Below are positions 32,684 through 41,641 of a stretch of DNA of 64,000 bases, in pieces. The number at the start of each line of letters is the position of its first letter. The stretch's first letter is position 1. The stretch covers positions 62,001 to 126,000 of the forward strand of contig NZ_MAGP01000154.1 of NCBI RefSeq assembly GCF_002926165.1, read 5' to 3'. Position numbers and translations under genes: made by a program. This DNA is from Micromonospora chalcea. Lineage in GTDB: Bacteria > Actinomycetota > Actinomycetes > Mycobacteriales > Micromonosporaceae. The notes below the pieces were generated by a model, which was given only the letters and a program-made list of their open reading frames with translations, had not been told where the DNA came from and did not search any database.

Positions 32684-32713
32684 TTGAACATGTTATCGAT
32701 AACCTGCTATGTT
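32684..32713 (+). promoter_or_regulatory. Promoter with LacI-type palindrome between -35 and -10
   Basis: TTGAAC (32684-32689) and TATGTT (32708-32713) are spaced by 18 bp as -35 and -10. The spacer holds a perfect 12-bp palindrome GTTATCGATAAC (32692-32703). A repressor bound there would block the polymerase directly. The 352-bp region 32,604-32,956 holds no gene; the rest is a leader of about 235 bp ending in AGGAG before the esterase start. The regulator gene is not in the window. Confidence 0.7.
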
Positions 32714-32956
32714 CCGGCACGGGAGCGAAGGGCACGCTCCCCGTCACCCCCGCAATCGGCACGGCGCACGAGGGTCCCCTCGCCGTCCGGCCGATCGGTG
32801 ACCAGTCCGGGCCGCTCCGCCGATGCACGCCGACGCAGGCGGCCACCGGACGACTTCGGCCCAGCCGCACGCACGGCTCCGCGCCCTCTTCGCAGGCGAC
32901 GTCGGCATCGACGGACGGCCCGGCCTGCACCACCACCCAGGGCAAGGAGTCCAGCA

Positions 32957-34273
32957 ATGGCGAAACGAACATCCCTTCTCACCTCCGTCGCCGCCGCGGC
33001 CGTGCTCCTCGCGGCGGCGGCCGGCGGCGCGCTCAGCGCCGACCTCGGCGAGACGGCGCAGGCGTCGACAAACGGCACGCTCGCGGCGACCGCCGGCTGC
33101 GGCAAGGCGCCGACGCTGTCCAGCGGCACGCGCACCATCTCCAGCGGCGGGCAGAACCGCAGCTACATCCTGCGCATCCCGGACGGGTACGACCGCAACC
33201 ACCCGTACCGGCTGATCTTCGGGTTCCACTGGCTGAACGGCTCGGCCAACAACGTCGCCTCGGCCGGCTACTACGGCCTGCTGCCGCTGTCGAACAACAG
33301 CACGATCTTCGTCGCGCCGCAGGGCATCGACAACGGCTGGGCCAACACCAACGGCCGGGACCTGACGCTGTTCGACGACATCTCCCGGCAGATCGAGAAC
33401 GACCTCTGCGTCGACACGTCCCAGCGGTTCGCGCTCGGCTGGAGCTACGGCGGGGCGATGAGCTACGCGGTGGCCTGCGCCCGGCCCAACGTCGTCCGCG
33501 CGGTCACCGTCATCTCCGGCGCGAACCTGAGCGGCTGCAACGGCGGCACCCAGCCGGTCGCCTACTTCGGCATCCACGGCATCTACGACAGCGTGCTGAA
33601 CATCTCCATGGGCCGCTCGCTGCGCGACACGTTCGTCCGGAACAACGGCTGCACCGCGCAGAGCCCGCGCGAGCCGAGCCGGGGCAGCCTCACCCACATC
33701 ACCACCACGTACTCCGGCTGCCGCGAGGGCTACCCGGTGCAGTGGGCCGCGTTCGACGGCGACCACACCCCCAGCCCGGTCGACGGGTCGTCCAGCCCGA
33801 ACGACTCCCGGACCTGGACCTCGGGGGAGATCTGGCGGTTCTTCAGCCAGTTCGCGTCCACCACCCCGCCGACCACGGCGCCGCCGACCTCCGTGCCGCC
33901 GACCACGCCGCCGGTCACCACCGCACCGCCCACGACGCGGCCGGTCACGACCCCGCCGCCGGGTGAGCCGGGCGCCTGCACCGCGACCTACCGGACCGTG
34001 AACACCTGGCCGGGCGGCTTCCAGGCCGAGGTCACCGTGGCCAACAACGGCGCCACCACGCTCAACGGCTGGACCGTACGCCTGACCCTGGCCTCCGGCC
34101 AGGCGATCAGCAGCCTCTGGAACGGCGTCAACACGGGCACCACCGGCTCGGTGTCGGTCCGCAACGCCGACTACAACGGCACGGTCGGCGCGAACGGCTC
34201 GACCACGTTCGGGTTCACCGCCACCGGAAACGGGGCCACCGCGCCCAGCGGAGTCAGCTGCACCAGTCCCTGA
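32957..34273 (+). CDS. Secreted CE1/PHB-depolymerase-like esterase with CBM2
   Basis: A 438-residue secreted enzyme. Residues 1-37 are a Sec-type signal peptide (KRTSLLTS then a long alanine-rich core). The catalytic domain (about 45-300) is an alpha/beta hydrolase of the feruloyl-esterase/PHB-depolymerase group: RSYILRIPDGYDRNHPYRLIFGFHW, nucleophile motif ALGWSYGGAMS, and GDHTPSPVDG with the likely catalytic His. A Pro/Thr linker (about 300-333) leads to a C-terminal CBM2 (CTATYRTVNTWPGGFQAEVTV ... NGWTVRLTL) that binds cellulose or xylan. It likely removes feruloyl or acetyl groups from hemicellulose. ATG at 32957 follows AGGAG. Confidence 0.87.
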   Translation: MAKRTSLLTSVAAAAVLLAAAAGGALSADLGETAQASTNGTLAATAGCGKAPTLSSGTRTISSGGQNRSYILRIPDGYDRNHPYRLIFGFHWLNGSANNVASAGYYGLLPLSNNSTIFVAPQGIDNGWANTNGRDLTLFDDISRQIENDLCVDTSQRFALGWSYGGAMSYAVACARPNVVRAVTVISGANLSGCNGGTQPVAYFGIHGIYDSVLNISMGRSLRDTFVRNNGCTAQSPREPSRGSLTHITTTYSGCREGYPVQWAAFDGDHTPSPVDGSSSPNDSRTWTSGEIWRFFSQFASTTPPTTAPPTSVPPTTPPVTTAPPTTRPVTTPPPGEPGACTATYRTVNTWPGGFQAEVTVANNGATTLNGWTVRLTLASGQAISSLWNGVNTGTTGSVSVRNADYNGTVGANGSTTFGFTATGNGATAPSGVSCTSP

Positions 34274-34303
34274 TCTCCGTACCGCCGAACCCCCGCACGG
34301 GGA

Positions 34304-34342
34304 GCCGGGCCGTGGGTGGCACGCCGCCGCCCTCGGCCCGGC
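34304..34342 (+). terminator. Hairpin after the esterase gene
   Basis: GCCGGGCCG (34304-34312) pairs with CGGCCCGGC (34334-34342) over a 21-base loop, 30 bp after the esterase stop. A smaller CCCC/GGGG stem precedes it. It probably ends or attenuates the esterase transcript before the next promoter. Confidence 0.6.
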
Positions 34343-34403
34343 ACCGCCGGGACAACTGAGGTCCCGCCGGAAGCCGGGATGTGCTCTAATTAACTCTGGT
34401 CGA

Positions 34404-34417
34404 TGTTCGCGCTAACA
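34404..34417. promoter_or_regulatory. LacI-type operator-like site 1
   Basis: TGTTCGCGCTAACA is a near-perfect 14-bp palindrome with one mismatched pair, matching the TGTTAGCGCTAACA form typical of actinobacterial LacI-family sugar regulators. Together with a second site 68 bp away it sits in the 284-bp gap upstream of the GH54 gene. Confidence 0.65.
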
Positions 34418-34471
34418 TTTACGACCCCACAGGCCACCACCACCGACATGTCGGGGCCGCCGCCACACCAC

Positions 34472-34485
34472 TGTTAGCGCTTACA
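34472..34485. promoter_or_regulatory. LacI-type operator-like site 2
   Basis: TGTTAGCGCTTACA again fits the palindrome with one mismatch. Its centre lies 68 bp from site 1 and about 80 bp before the GH54 start codon. Paired operators suggest looping or cooperative repression of the GH54-GH59-GH43-CE3 gene set (inference). Confidence 0.65.
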
Positions 34486-34557
34486 CCGACGGCCATCCAC
34501 AACTCGCGAGGCACCGTGCCGGACGGTCGGGTGCTCGCGCGTATCCGAGGAGCCGTC

Positions 34558-36078
34558 ATGGTGATCCCCCGTCCCCGGTCCGTCCGATCCGGACCACCGC
34601 GTATGACCATCTCCGCCCTGGTGCTCGTCCTGGCCGTCGCCGGCGCCGCCGTGGCCGCGCAGACCCGAAGCGCCGTGGCCGCCCCCGGGCCCGGCTCCAT
34701 CGTGGGCGTGCAGTCCGGCCGCTGCGTCGACGTCCCCAACGGCAGCACCACGAACGGCACCCAGGTCCAGCTGTACGACTGCACCGGCGGCACGCCGCAG
34801 AGCTGGACGTACACGTCGGCGAAGCAGCTCACGGTGTACGGCAACAAATGCCTGGACGCCAACGGCCAGGGCACCAGCCCGGGCACGACGGTGATCATCT
34901 GGGACTGCAACGGCCAGGCCAACCAGCAGTGGAACATCACCTCGGCCGGCACCGTCACCGGTCAGCAGTCCGGGCTGTGCCTGGACGCGACGAACGCGGG
35001 CACCGCCAACGGCACCAGGATCATCCTGTGGACCTGCAACGGACAGGCAAACCAGCGGTGGAACGTCTCGACCACACCGTCGTCACCGCCGCCCACCTCG
35101 ACGCCACCGCCCGGCGGCCGGCCGTGCGACATCTACGCCGCGGGCGGCACCCCGTGCGTCGCGGCGCACAGCACCACCCGGGCGCTGTTCTCGGCGTACG
35201 GCGGCAACCTCTACCAGGTCCGCCGCTCCTCGGACAACGCCACCCGCAACATCGGGCTGGTGAGCGCGGGCGGCTACGCCGACGCCGCTGCGCAGGACGC
35301 GTTCTGCTCCGGTACGAGCTGCGTGATCACCGCCGTGTTCGACCAGTCGGGACGCGGTAACGACCTGTGGTACCAGGGCTCCGCGCAGGTCCCCGGCTCC
35401 ACCTCCAGCCGGCCCGCGAACGCGACGAGCGAGTCGCTGACGGTCGGCGGCGCCCGGGCGTATTCCCTCTACATCAACCCTGGGAACAGCTACTGGCGGG
35501 ACGGCCACCTGACCGGCGTCCCCACCGGCTCCGCCCCCGAGGGCATGTACATGGTGACCAGCGGCACCCACGTCAACAGCGGCTGCTGCTTCGACTACGG
35601 CAACAGCGAGACCACCCGCAGCGCCGACGCGGCGGGGGCGATGGACGCGATCAACTTCAGCACCAGTTGCTGGTTCGGCGGCTGCTCCGGCAGCGGCCCC
35701 TGGGTGCAGGCCGACCTGGAGTGGGGTCTCTACCCGGGCGGCAGCCAGTCCTGGAACCCGAACCAGCGGGCGTTCACCAACCGGTTCGTCACCGCCACCC
35801 TGAAGAACAACGGCACCTCGCAGTTCGCCATCAAGGGCAGCAACGCCCAGTCCGGCGGCCTCTACACGCTCTACGACGGGTCGCTGCCGGCCGGTTACAG
35901 CCCGATGCGTAAGCAGGGCGCGATCATCCTGGGCAGCGGCGGCGACTGCTGCAAGCCCGGCGGCGGCGCGAACCTCAGCGCCGGCACCTTCTACGAGGGC
36001 GCCATGGTCGCGGGCTATCCGTCCGACGCGACCGAGAACGCCGTCCAGGCCGACATCGTCGCCGCCGGCTACCGCTGA
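34558..36078 (+). CDS. Secreted GH54 alpha-L-arabinofuranosidase with N-terminal CBM13
   Basis: A 506-residue secreted enzyme. After a signal peptide (to about residue 42) comes a CBM13 ricin-type domain (about 45-165) with three repeats ending in PQSWTY, NQQWNI and NQRWNV, then a short Pro-rich linker. The rest (about 183-506) is a GH54 catalytic domain very like fungal AbfB: CDIYAAGGTPCVAAHSTTRALFSAYGG, ITAVFDQSGRGNDL, EGMYMVTSGTHVNSGCCFDYGNSET with the nucleophile-type Glu, and FYEGAMVAGYPSDATENAVQADI. It removes arabinose side chains from arabinan or arabinoxylan. Fungal AbfB carries CBM42 instead. ATG at 34558 follows GAGGAG; the frame is open to 34516 without support. Confidence 0.9.
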   Translation: MVIPRPRSVRSGPPRMTISALVLVLAVAGAAVAAQTRSAVAAPGPGSIVGVQSGRCVDVPNGSTTNGTQVQLYDCTGGTPQSWTYTSAKQLTVYGNKCLDANGQGTSPGTTVIIWDCNGQANQQWNITSAGTVTGQQSGLCLDATNAGTANGTRIILWTCNGQANQRWNVSTTPSSPPPTSTPPPGGRPCDIYAAGGTPCVAAHSTTRALFSAYGGNLYQVRRSSDNATRNIGLVSAGGYADAAAQDAFCSGTSCVITAVFDQSGRGNDLWYQGSAQVPGSTSSRPANATSESLTVGGARAYSLYINPGNSYWRDGHLTGVPTGSAPEGMYMVTSGTHVNSGCCFDYGNSETTRSADAAGAMDAINFSTSCWFGGCSGSGPWVQADLEWGLYPGGSQSWNPNQRAFTNRFVTATLKNNGTSQFAIKGSNAQSGGLYTLYDGSLPAGYSPMRKQGAIILGSGGDCCKPGGGANLSAGTFYEGAMVAGYPSDATENAVQADIVAAGYR

Positions 36079-36128
36079 CCGGCGAGCCACTCGGCGACCA
36101 CACTCCGCATCTCCCGAAAGGACTCGTC

Positions 36129-38537
36129 ATGTCCGAGCCGAGATGGATACGCCGACTGCTGGCGGCGTTCTCCGTCACCGTCCTGGCCGCCGCCGGCGGC
36201 CTGATCCTCACCGCCGGCCCCGCACAGGCCGCCACCTCGATCACCGTCAACGGCGCCTCCGGCGGCCAGACGTTCGACGGGGTCGGCGCGGTCAGCGGCG
36301 GCGGCGGCAACAGCCGGCTGCTGATCGACTATCCGGAGCCGCAGCGCGGGCAGATCCTGGACTACCTGTTCAAGCCCGGATACGGCGCCGCGCTGCAGAT
36401 CCTCAAGGTCGAGATGGGCGGCGACACCAACTCCACCAGCGGGTCCGAGCCGAGTCACGAGCACGTCCGGGGCGATCTCAACTGCAACCGCGGCTACCAG
36501 TGGTGGATCATGGAGCAGGCCAAGGCCCGCAACCCCGCCATCAAGCTGGCGGCCCTGCCGTGGGGCGCTCCCGGGTGGATCGGCAACGGCAACTTCATGT
36601 CCCAGGACATGATCAACTACTTCGTGGACTGGCTGGGCTGCGCGCGGCAGCACAACCTGACCATGGACTACATCACCGCCGCCCAGAACGAGAAGCGGAC
36701 GGACGCGAACTGGACCATCAGCCTGCGCCAGGCGCTGAACGCCAACGGCTACAGCGGCGTGAAGATCATCTACGGGGACGACTACCCCGGTAGCTGGGGC
36801 CCGGCCAACGCCGTCGCCGGCAACGCCACGCTGCGCAACAGCATCGACGTGCTCAGCGGCCACTACCCGTGCGGCTACCTCAGCGCGCAGACCACCTGCA
36901 CCGTGTCCTCGACAGCCACCTCCACCGGCAAGACGCTGTGGAACAGCGAGGGCGGCTCGCAGGACTACAACGACGGCGCCAAGCCGCTGGCCCGCGGCAT
37001 CAACCGCGGCTACATCGACGGCCGGATGGTCGCCTACCTCAACTGGGACCTGATCGCCGCCATCACGCCGAACCTGCCCTGGTCCACGGTCGGGCTGATC
37101 CTGGCCAACCAGCCCTGGTCCGGCTGGTACTCGGTCGGCAAGAACACCTGGGCGCTGGCCCACACCACCCAGTTCACCGCACCCGGCTGGCGCTACCTGG
37201 ACTCGGCCTCGGGCTACCTGGGCGGCAACCGCAACAACGGCAGCTACGTGTCGCTGCGCTCGCCCACCACCGGCGACTACAGCACCGTCATCGAGACCAT
37301 GGACGCCACCGCCGCCCAGCAGGTCACCATGACCGTCACCGGCGGGCTGTCCACCGGCCAGGCGCAGATCTGGGCCACGAACCTGAACTCGACAAACCCG
37401 AACGACTTCTTCGTCCGCACCGCGGACGTCACCCCGTCGGGCGGGTCGTTCACGTTCACCGCCCAGCCCGGCCACCTCTACACCGTCACCACCACGACCG
37501 GGCAGGGCAAGGGCACCGCCACCAGCCCGGCGCAGGGCTCGCTGGGCCTGCCGTACCGCGACGACTTCGACAGCTACGCCAGCGGGCGGTTCCCGAAGTA
37601 CCTCCAGGACATGCAGGGCGCCTTCGAGATCGTCGGCTGCGGCGGCGGCCGATCCGGCATGTGCCTGCGCCAGATGTCCGCGCAGGCGCCCATCACCTGG
37701 AAGACCCTCGCCGACCCGGCGACCTACGGCGGGAACCTGAGCTGGGGCAACTACACGGTCTCCGCCGACGTCCTGCTCGAACAGTCCGGCTACGCCCAGA
37801 TCCAGGGCCGCGTCGGCAGCACCAACCTGGACCCGATCGGCCGCTACAACGCCTACTTCCTGCGGGTCACCGACGCCGGCGCGTGGTCCATCCTGCGCAA
37901 CAACACCGCCGGGCAGCTCACCACGCTGCGCAGCGGGAACGTGGCGGCGCTCGGCACCAACCGCTGGCACAGCCTCGCGCTGGGCTTCGTCGGCACCACC
38001 ATCACCGCCACCATCGACGGCGCCACCGTCGGCACGGCCACCGACTCCACCTTCGGCTCCGGCCAGGTCGGCTTCGGCACCAGCCAGGGCGAGACCGCGC
38101 AGTTCGACAACCTGTCGGTGGTCGCCGGCCCGGGCGGCAACCCCGGCGGTACGAGCGGCGCGTGGCTCAACCCCAACTCCAGCCGCTGCCTCGACGTGCC
38201 GAACCAGTCCCAGACCAACGGCACCCAGGTGACGTTGTGGGAGTGCAACGGCGGGACCAACCAGCAGTGGACGGCGACGTCGAGCCGGCAACTCCAGGTG
38301 TACGGGAGCAAGTGCCTGGACGCCGAGGGGCAGGGCACCTCGTCCGGCACCCGGGTGATCATCTGGGACTGCAACGGCGGCGCCAACCAGCAGTGGAACG
38401 TCAACACCGACGGCACGATCACCGGCGTCCAGTCCGGACTGTGCCTGAGCCCGAACGGCGGCGGGACCGGCAACGGCACCTCGATCGTCCTGTCCGCCTG
38501 CACCGGCGCGAACAGCCAGAGGTGGAGCCGGGCGTGA
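36129..38537 (+). CDS. Secreted GH59 beta-galactosidase (galactocerebrosidase-like) with CBM13
   Basis: An 802-residue secreted enzyme. Residues 1-36 are a signal peptide ending AQAA. The GH59 catalytic part follows the human galactocerebrosidase pattern: FDGVGAVSGGGGNSRLLIDYPEPQRGQILDYLFKPGYGA, ILKVEMGGD, ALPWGAPGWIG, an acid/base-type Glu in AAQNEKR, and a nucleophile-type Glu in LWNSEGGS, then QPWSGWYSV and HTTQFTAPGWRYL. A lectin-like domain (about 475-670) is also kept. The C-terminal CBM13 (about 678-802) ends in NQQWTA, NQQWNV and SQRWSR. Bacterial GH59 enzymes probably act on plant galactans or galactosides rather than lipids. ATG at 36129 lies 50 bp after the GH54 gene. Confidence 0.9.
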   Translation: MSEPRWIRRLLAAFSVTVLAAAGGLILTAGPAQAATSITVNGASGGQTFDGVGAVSGGGGNSRLLIDYPEPQRGQILDYLFKPGYGAALQILKVEMGGDTNSTSGSEPSHEHVRGDLNCNRGYQWWIMEQAKARNPAIKLAALPWGAPGWIGNGNFMSQDMINYFVDWLGCARQHNLTMDYITAAQNEKRTDANWTISLRQALNANGYSGVKIIYGDDYPGSWGPANAVAGNATLRNSIDVLSGHYPCGYLSAQTTCTVSSTATSTGKTLWNSEGGSQDYNDGAKPLARGINRGYIDGRMVAYLNWDLIAAITPNLPWSTVGLILANQPWSGWYSVGKNTWALAHTTQFTAPGWRYLDSASGYLGGNRNNGSYVSLRSPTTGDYSTVIETMDATAAQQVTMTVTGGLSTGQAQIWATNLNSTNPNDFFVRTADVTPSGGSFTFTAQPGHLYTVTTTTGQGKGTATSPAQGSLGLPYRDDFDSYASGRFPKYLQDMQGAFEIVGCGGGRSGMCLRQMSAQAPITWKTLADPATYGGNLSWGNYTVSADVLLEQSGYAQIQGRVGSTNLDPIGRYNAYFLRVTDAGAWSILRNNTAGQLTTLRSGNVAALGTNRWHSLALGFVGTTITATIDGATVGTATDSTFGSGQVGFGTSQGETAQFDNLSVVAGPGGNPGGTSGAWLNPNSSRCLDVPNQSQTNGTQVTLWECNGGTNQQWTATSSRQLQVYGSKCLDAEGQGTSSGTRVIIWDCNGGANQQWNVNTDGTITGVQSGLCLSPNGGGTGNGTSIVLSACTGANSQRWSRA

Positions 38538-38598
38538 CGGCCCGACCCTCGCCGACCACACCATCCGCCGCGGCGCGGCCTACCCCGGGAGATGACCT

Positions 38599-40401
38599 GT
38601 GACGTCAACGCTATGGAGAACCGACCGCCGGACCAGACGATGGCTCGCTCTGGCGGTGACCCTGCTCGCCCTGCTCGGGCTGGCCCCGGCCATCGCCGGC
38701 GGGCTGAGCCCGACCGCCGCCCGGGCGGACAACCCGATCGTGCAGACCATCTACACGGCCGACCCGGCCCCGCTCGTGTACAACAACCGGGTCTACCTGT
38801 ACACCGGCCACGACGAGGACAACTCGACCTGGTTCACCATGAAGGAGTGGCGGGTCTACTCGTCCGACGACATGGTGAACTGGACCGACCACGGATCGCC
38901 GCTCAGCCTCGCCACGTTCAGCTGGGCCAAGCAGGACGCGTGGGCCGGCCAGGCGGTCCACCGCAACGGAAAGTTCTACTGGTACGTGCCGATGGTCGTG
39001 CGGGCCACCGGCCAGATGGGCATCGGGGTGGCGGTGGCGGACAGCCCCACCGGGCCGTTCCGGGACGCCATCGGGCGCCCGCTGGTGAGCAACGGTGAGA
39101 TCGACCCGACCGTGTTCATCGACGACGACGGCCAGGCGTACCTGTACTGGGGCAACCCCCGCCTGTGGTACGTCAAGCTGAACGCAGACATGATCTCGTA
39201 CTCGGGCAGCCCGACCCAGATCCCGCTGACCGCGGCGGGTTTCGGCGCGCGGACCGGTGACGCGAACCGGCCGACCCTCTACGAGGAGGGTCCGTGGGTG
39301 TACAAGCGCAACGGCCTCTACTACATGGTCTTCGCGGCCAAGTGCTGCTCGGAGTTCATCGCCTACTCCACCGCGCCCGGGCCGCTGGGGCCGTGGACGT
39401 ACCGCGGCACCGTCATGCCCACCCAGGGCAGCAGCTTCACCAACCACCCCGGCATCACCGACTACAAGGGCGGCTCGTACTTCTTCTACCACAACGGCGC
39501 GCTGCCCGGCGGCGGCGGTTTCACCAGGTCGGTGGCGGTGGAGAAGTTCTCCTACGGCGCTGACGGCTCGATCCCGACGATCAACATGACCACCACCGGC
39601 GCGCCGCAGATCGGCACGCTCAACCCGTACATCCGGCAGGAGGCCGAGACGAGCGCCTGGGCGTCCGGCGTGGAGACCGAGCCGGCCAGCGGCGGCGGGA
39701 TGAACGTCGGTTTCATCGACAACGGCGACTACCTCAAGATCAAGGGCGTCGCCTTCGGGTCCGGCGCGACCTCGTACACCGCCCGGGTGGCCTCCGCGGG
39801 CAGCGGCGGCACCATCGAGCTGCGGCTGGACGGCACCAGCGGCCCGGTGGTGGGCACCTGCCGGGTGTCCGGCACCGGCGGCTGGCAGACCTGGGCCGAC
39901 ACGACCTGCGCGGTCAGCGGCGACACCGGCACCCACGACCTCTACCTGCGGTTCACCGGCGGCAGCGGCTCGCTGTTCAACATCGACCACTGGCGGTTCA
40001 CCCCCGCCGGGAGCACGCCGCCGCCCACCGACCCGCCGACCACCACGCCGCCGCCGATCGATCCCCCGCCGACCACTGCGCCGCCCACCACGCCGCCGCC
40101 GGGCGGTGGCGCCTGCACCGCCACCTACCGCACCACGAACTCCTGGTCGGGCGGCTTCCAGGCCGAGGTGACAGTCACGGCCGGCGCCGCGGCGCTCAAC
40201 GGGTGGTCGGTGCGGTGGAACCTGGCCGGTGGCCAGAGCATCAGCCAGGTCTGGAGCGGCACGCTGAGCACCAGCGGCTCCACCGCGACAGTCAGCAACG
40301 CCGCGTACAACGGCTCCGTGCCCGCGTCCGGCTCCACCACGTTCGGCTTCATCGCCAACGGCTCGCCGACCACCCCGTCCCTGACCTGCACCACCCCGTG
40401 A
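38599..40401 (+). CDS. Secreted GH43 enzyme with CBM6 and CBM2
   Basis: A 600-residue secreted glycosidase. A signal peptide (about 1-42) is followed by a GH43 five-bladed propeller (about 46-340) with the three carboxylates: Asp in IYTADPAPLVYNNRVYLYTGHDE, Asp in EIDPTVFIDDDGQAYLYWGN, and Glu in LYEEGPWVYKRNGLYYM. A CBM6 (about 345-470) begins RQEAETSAWASGV; after a Pro/Thr linker comes CBM2 (about 500-600), starting CTATYRTTNSWSGGFQAEVTV. GH43 members are beta-xylosidases, arabinofuranosidases or arabinanases; which one is not decided here. GTG at 38599 follows GGGAGATG. Confidence 0.9.
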   Translation: MTSTLWRTDRRTRRWLALAVTLLALLGLAPAIAGGLSPTAARADNPIVQTIYTADPAPLVYNNRVYLYTGHDEDNSTWFTMKEWRVYSSDDMVNWTDHGSPLSLATFSWAKQDAWAGQAVHRNGKFYWYVPMVVRATGQMGIGVAVADSPTGPFRDAIGRPLVSNGEIDPTVFIDDDGQAYLYWGNPRLWYVKLNADMISYSGSPTQIPLTAAGFGARTGDANRPTLYEEGPWVYKRNGLYYMVFAAKCCSEFIAYSTAPGPLGPWTYRGTVMPTQGSSFTNHPGITDYKGGSYFFYHNGALPGGGGFTRSVAVEKFSYGADGSIPTINMTTTGAPQIGTLNPYIRQEAETSAWASGVETEPASGGGMNVGFIDNGDYLKIKGVAFGSGATSYTARVASAGSGGTIELRLDGTSGPVVGTCRVSGTGGWQTWADTTCAVSGDTGTHDLYLRFTGGSGSLFNIDHWRFTPAGSTPPPTDPPTTTPPPIDPPPTTAPPTTPPPGGGACTATYRTTNSWSGGFQAEVTVTAGAAALNGWSVRWNLAGGQSISQVWSGTLSTSGSTATVSNAAYNGSVPASGSTTFGFIANGSPTTPSLTCTTP

Positions 40402-40412
40402 AAGGAGCACAC

Positions 40413-41537
40413 ATGCGTACCACTGTGCGGAGATGGCTCACCGCGGGCGCCGCGCTCGCCGTGCTGGCCGCCGGTGTGCTGACGGCGACCGGACCGGCGG
40501 CCGCCGAGTCCAACGGCGGCACCCGCGTGATGCCGCTCGGTGACTCCATCACCGAGGGCACCCAGGTGCCGGGCGGCTACCGGATCGGCCTGTGGCAGCG
40601 GCTGGCCGGCGGCGGCTACCGGGTCGACCTGGTCGGCTCCCAGTTCAACGGGCCGGGCAACCTCGGCGACCACGACCACGAGGGCCACCCCGGCTGGCGC
40701 ATCGACCAGATCGACGCCAACATCACCGGCTGGCTGAACGCCTACCAGCCGCGCACCGTGCTGCTGCACATCGGCACCAACGACATCCTGCAGAACTACA
40801 ACGTCTCCACCGCGCCGAACCGGCTCTCCTCGCTCATCGACCGCATCACCAACACCGCGCCGAACGCGGACGTGTTCGTCGCGCAGATCATCCCGCTCGC
40901 CAACTCCGGCCAGGCGGCGGCGGTACGCACGTTCAACGCCGCGCTGCCCGGCATCGTGCAGTCGAAGGTGAACGCCGGCAAGCGCGTCCACCTGGTCGAC
41001 CAGTACTCGGCGCTGACCACCGCCGACCTGATCGACGGCATCCACCCGACCGCCACCGGCTACGACAAGATGGCGGCGGTCTGGTACCAGGCGTTGCAGT
41101 CGGTGTCCGGCAGCATCGGCACCCCCGGCAGCGGCGGCGGCACGTACCAGAACGTGCAGCTCGTCGGCGCCGGCTCCGGCCGGTGCCTGGACGTGCCGAA
41201 CGGCAGCACCACGAACGGCACCGCGGTGCAGCTGTACGACTGCTGGGGCGGCACCATGCAGCGCTGGACCTACACCTCGGACAAGCAGTTGCAGGTGCTC
41301 GGCAACAAGTGCCTCGACGCCAGCGGACGGGGCACCGCGAACGGCACCAGCGTGATCATCTGGGACTGCAACGGCCAGCCCAACCAGCAGTGGAACCTCA
41401 ACGCCAACGGCACGATCAGCGGCGTCCAGTCCGGGCGCTGCCTGGACGCGGCGGGCTACGGCACCGCCAACGGGACGAGGATCAACCTCTGGGACTGCCA
41501 CGGCGGCACCAACCAGCAGTGGAGCGCGCGCGCCTGA
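40413..41537 (+). CDS. Secreted SGNH esterase (CE3-like) with CBM13
   Basis: A 374-residue secreted protein. Signal peptide about 1-31. The SGNH catalytic domain (about 33-235) has block I GDSITEG, LLHIGTNDIL as block III, and DGIHPTATGYDKM as block V with catalytic Asp and His. This matches CE3 acetylxylan esterases. The C-terminal CBM13 (about 247-374) closely resembles that of the GH54 protein, sharing the CLDVPNGSTTNGT-type start and NQQW repeats. ATG at 40413 has AAAGGAG upstream, and that site overlaps the end of the GH43 gene, only 11 bp away. It probably deacetylates xylan for the neighbouring glycosidases. Confidence 0.9.
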   Translation: MRTTVRRWLTAGAALAVLAAGVLTATGPAAAESNGGTRVMPLGDSITEGTQVPGGYRIGLWQRLAGGGYRVDLVGSQFNGPGNLGDHDHEGHPGWRIDQIDANITGWLNAYQPRTVLLHIGTNDILQNYNVSTAPNRLSSLIDRITNTAPNADVFVAQIIPLANSGQAAAVRTFNAALPGIVQSKVNAGKRVHLVDQYSALTTADLIDGIHPTATGYDKMAAVWYQALQSVSGSIGTPGSGGGTYQNVQLVGAGSGRCLDVPNGSTTNGTAVQLYDCWGGTMQRWTYTSDKQLQVLGNKCLDASGRGTANGTSVIIWDCNGQPNQQWNLNANGTISGVQSGRCLDAAGYGTANGTRINLWDCHGGTNQQWSARA

Positions 41538-41544
41538 CCGGCGT

Positions 41545-41581
41545 GCGACGGGCTCCCCGGCGGACGCCGCCGGGGAGCCCG
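41545..41581 (+). terminator. Terminator of the polysaccharide cluster
   Basis: GACGGGCTCCCCGGCGG (41545-41561) and CCGCCGGGGAGCCCGTC (41565-41581) form a perfect 17-bp stem with a 3-base loop, seven bases after the CE3 esterase stop. Confidence 0.95.
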
Positions 41582-41641
41582 TCCGGGCGGCGCCCGCCGC
41601 ATGACCAGCGGCGGGCCCGGCGGGTACGTAGAGTGAGAGCC

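Noticed and set aside
36069..38564. An 831-codon open frame on the minus strand
   Set aside because: It is antisense to the GH59 gene, whose protein matches galactocerebrosidases throughout; the opposite frame shows no features.
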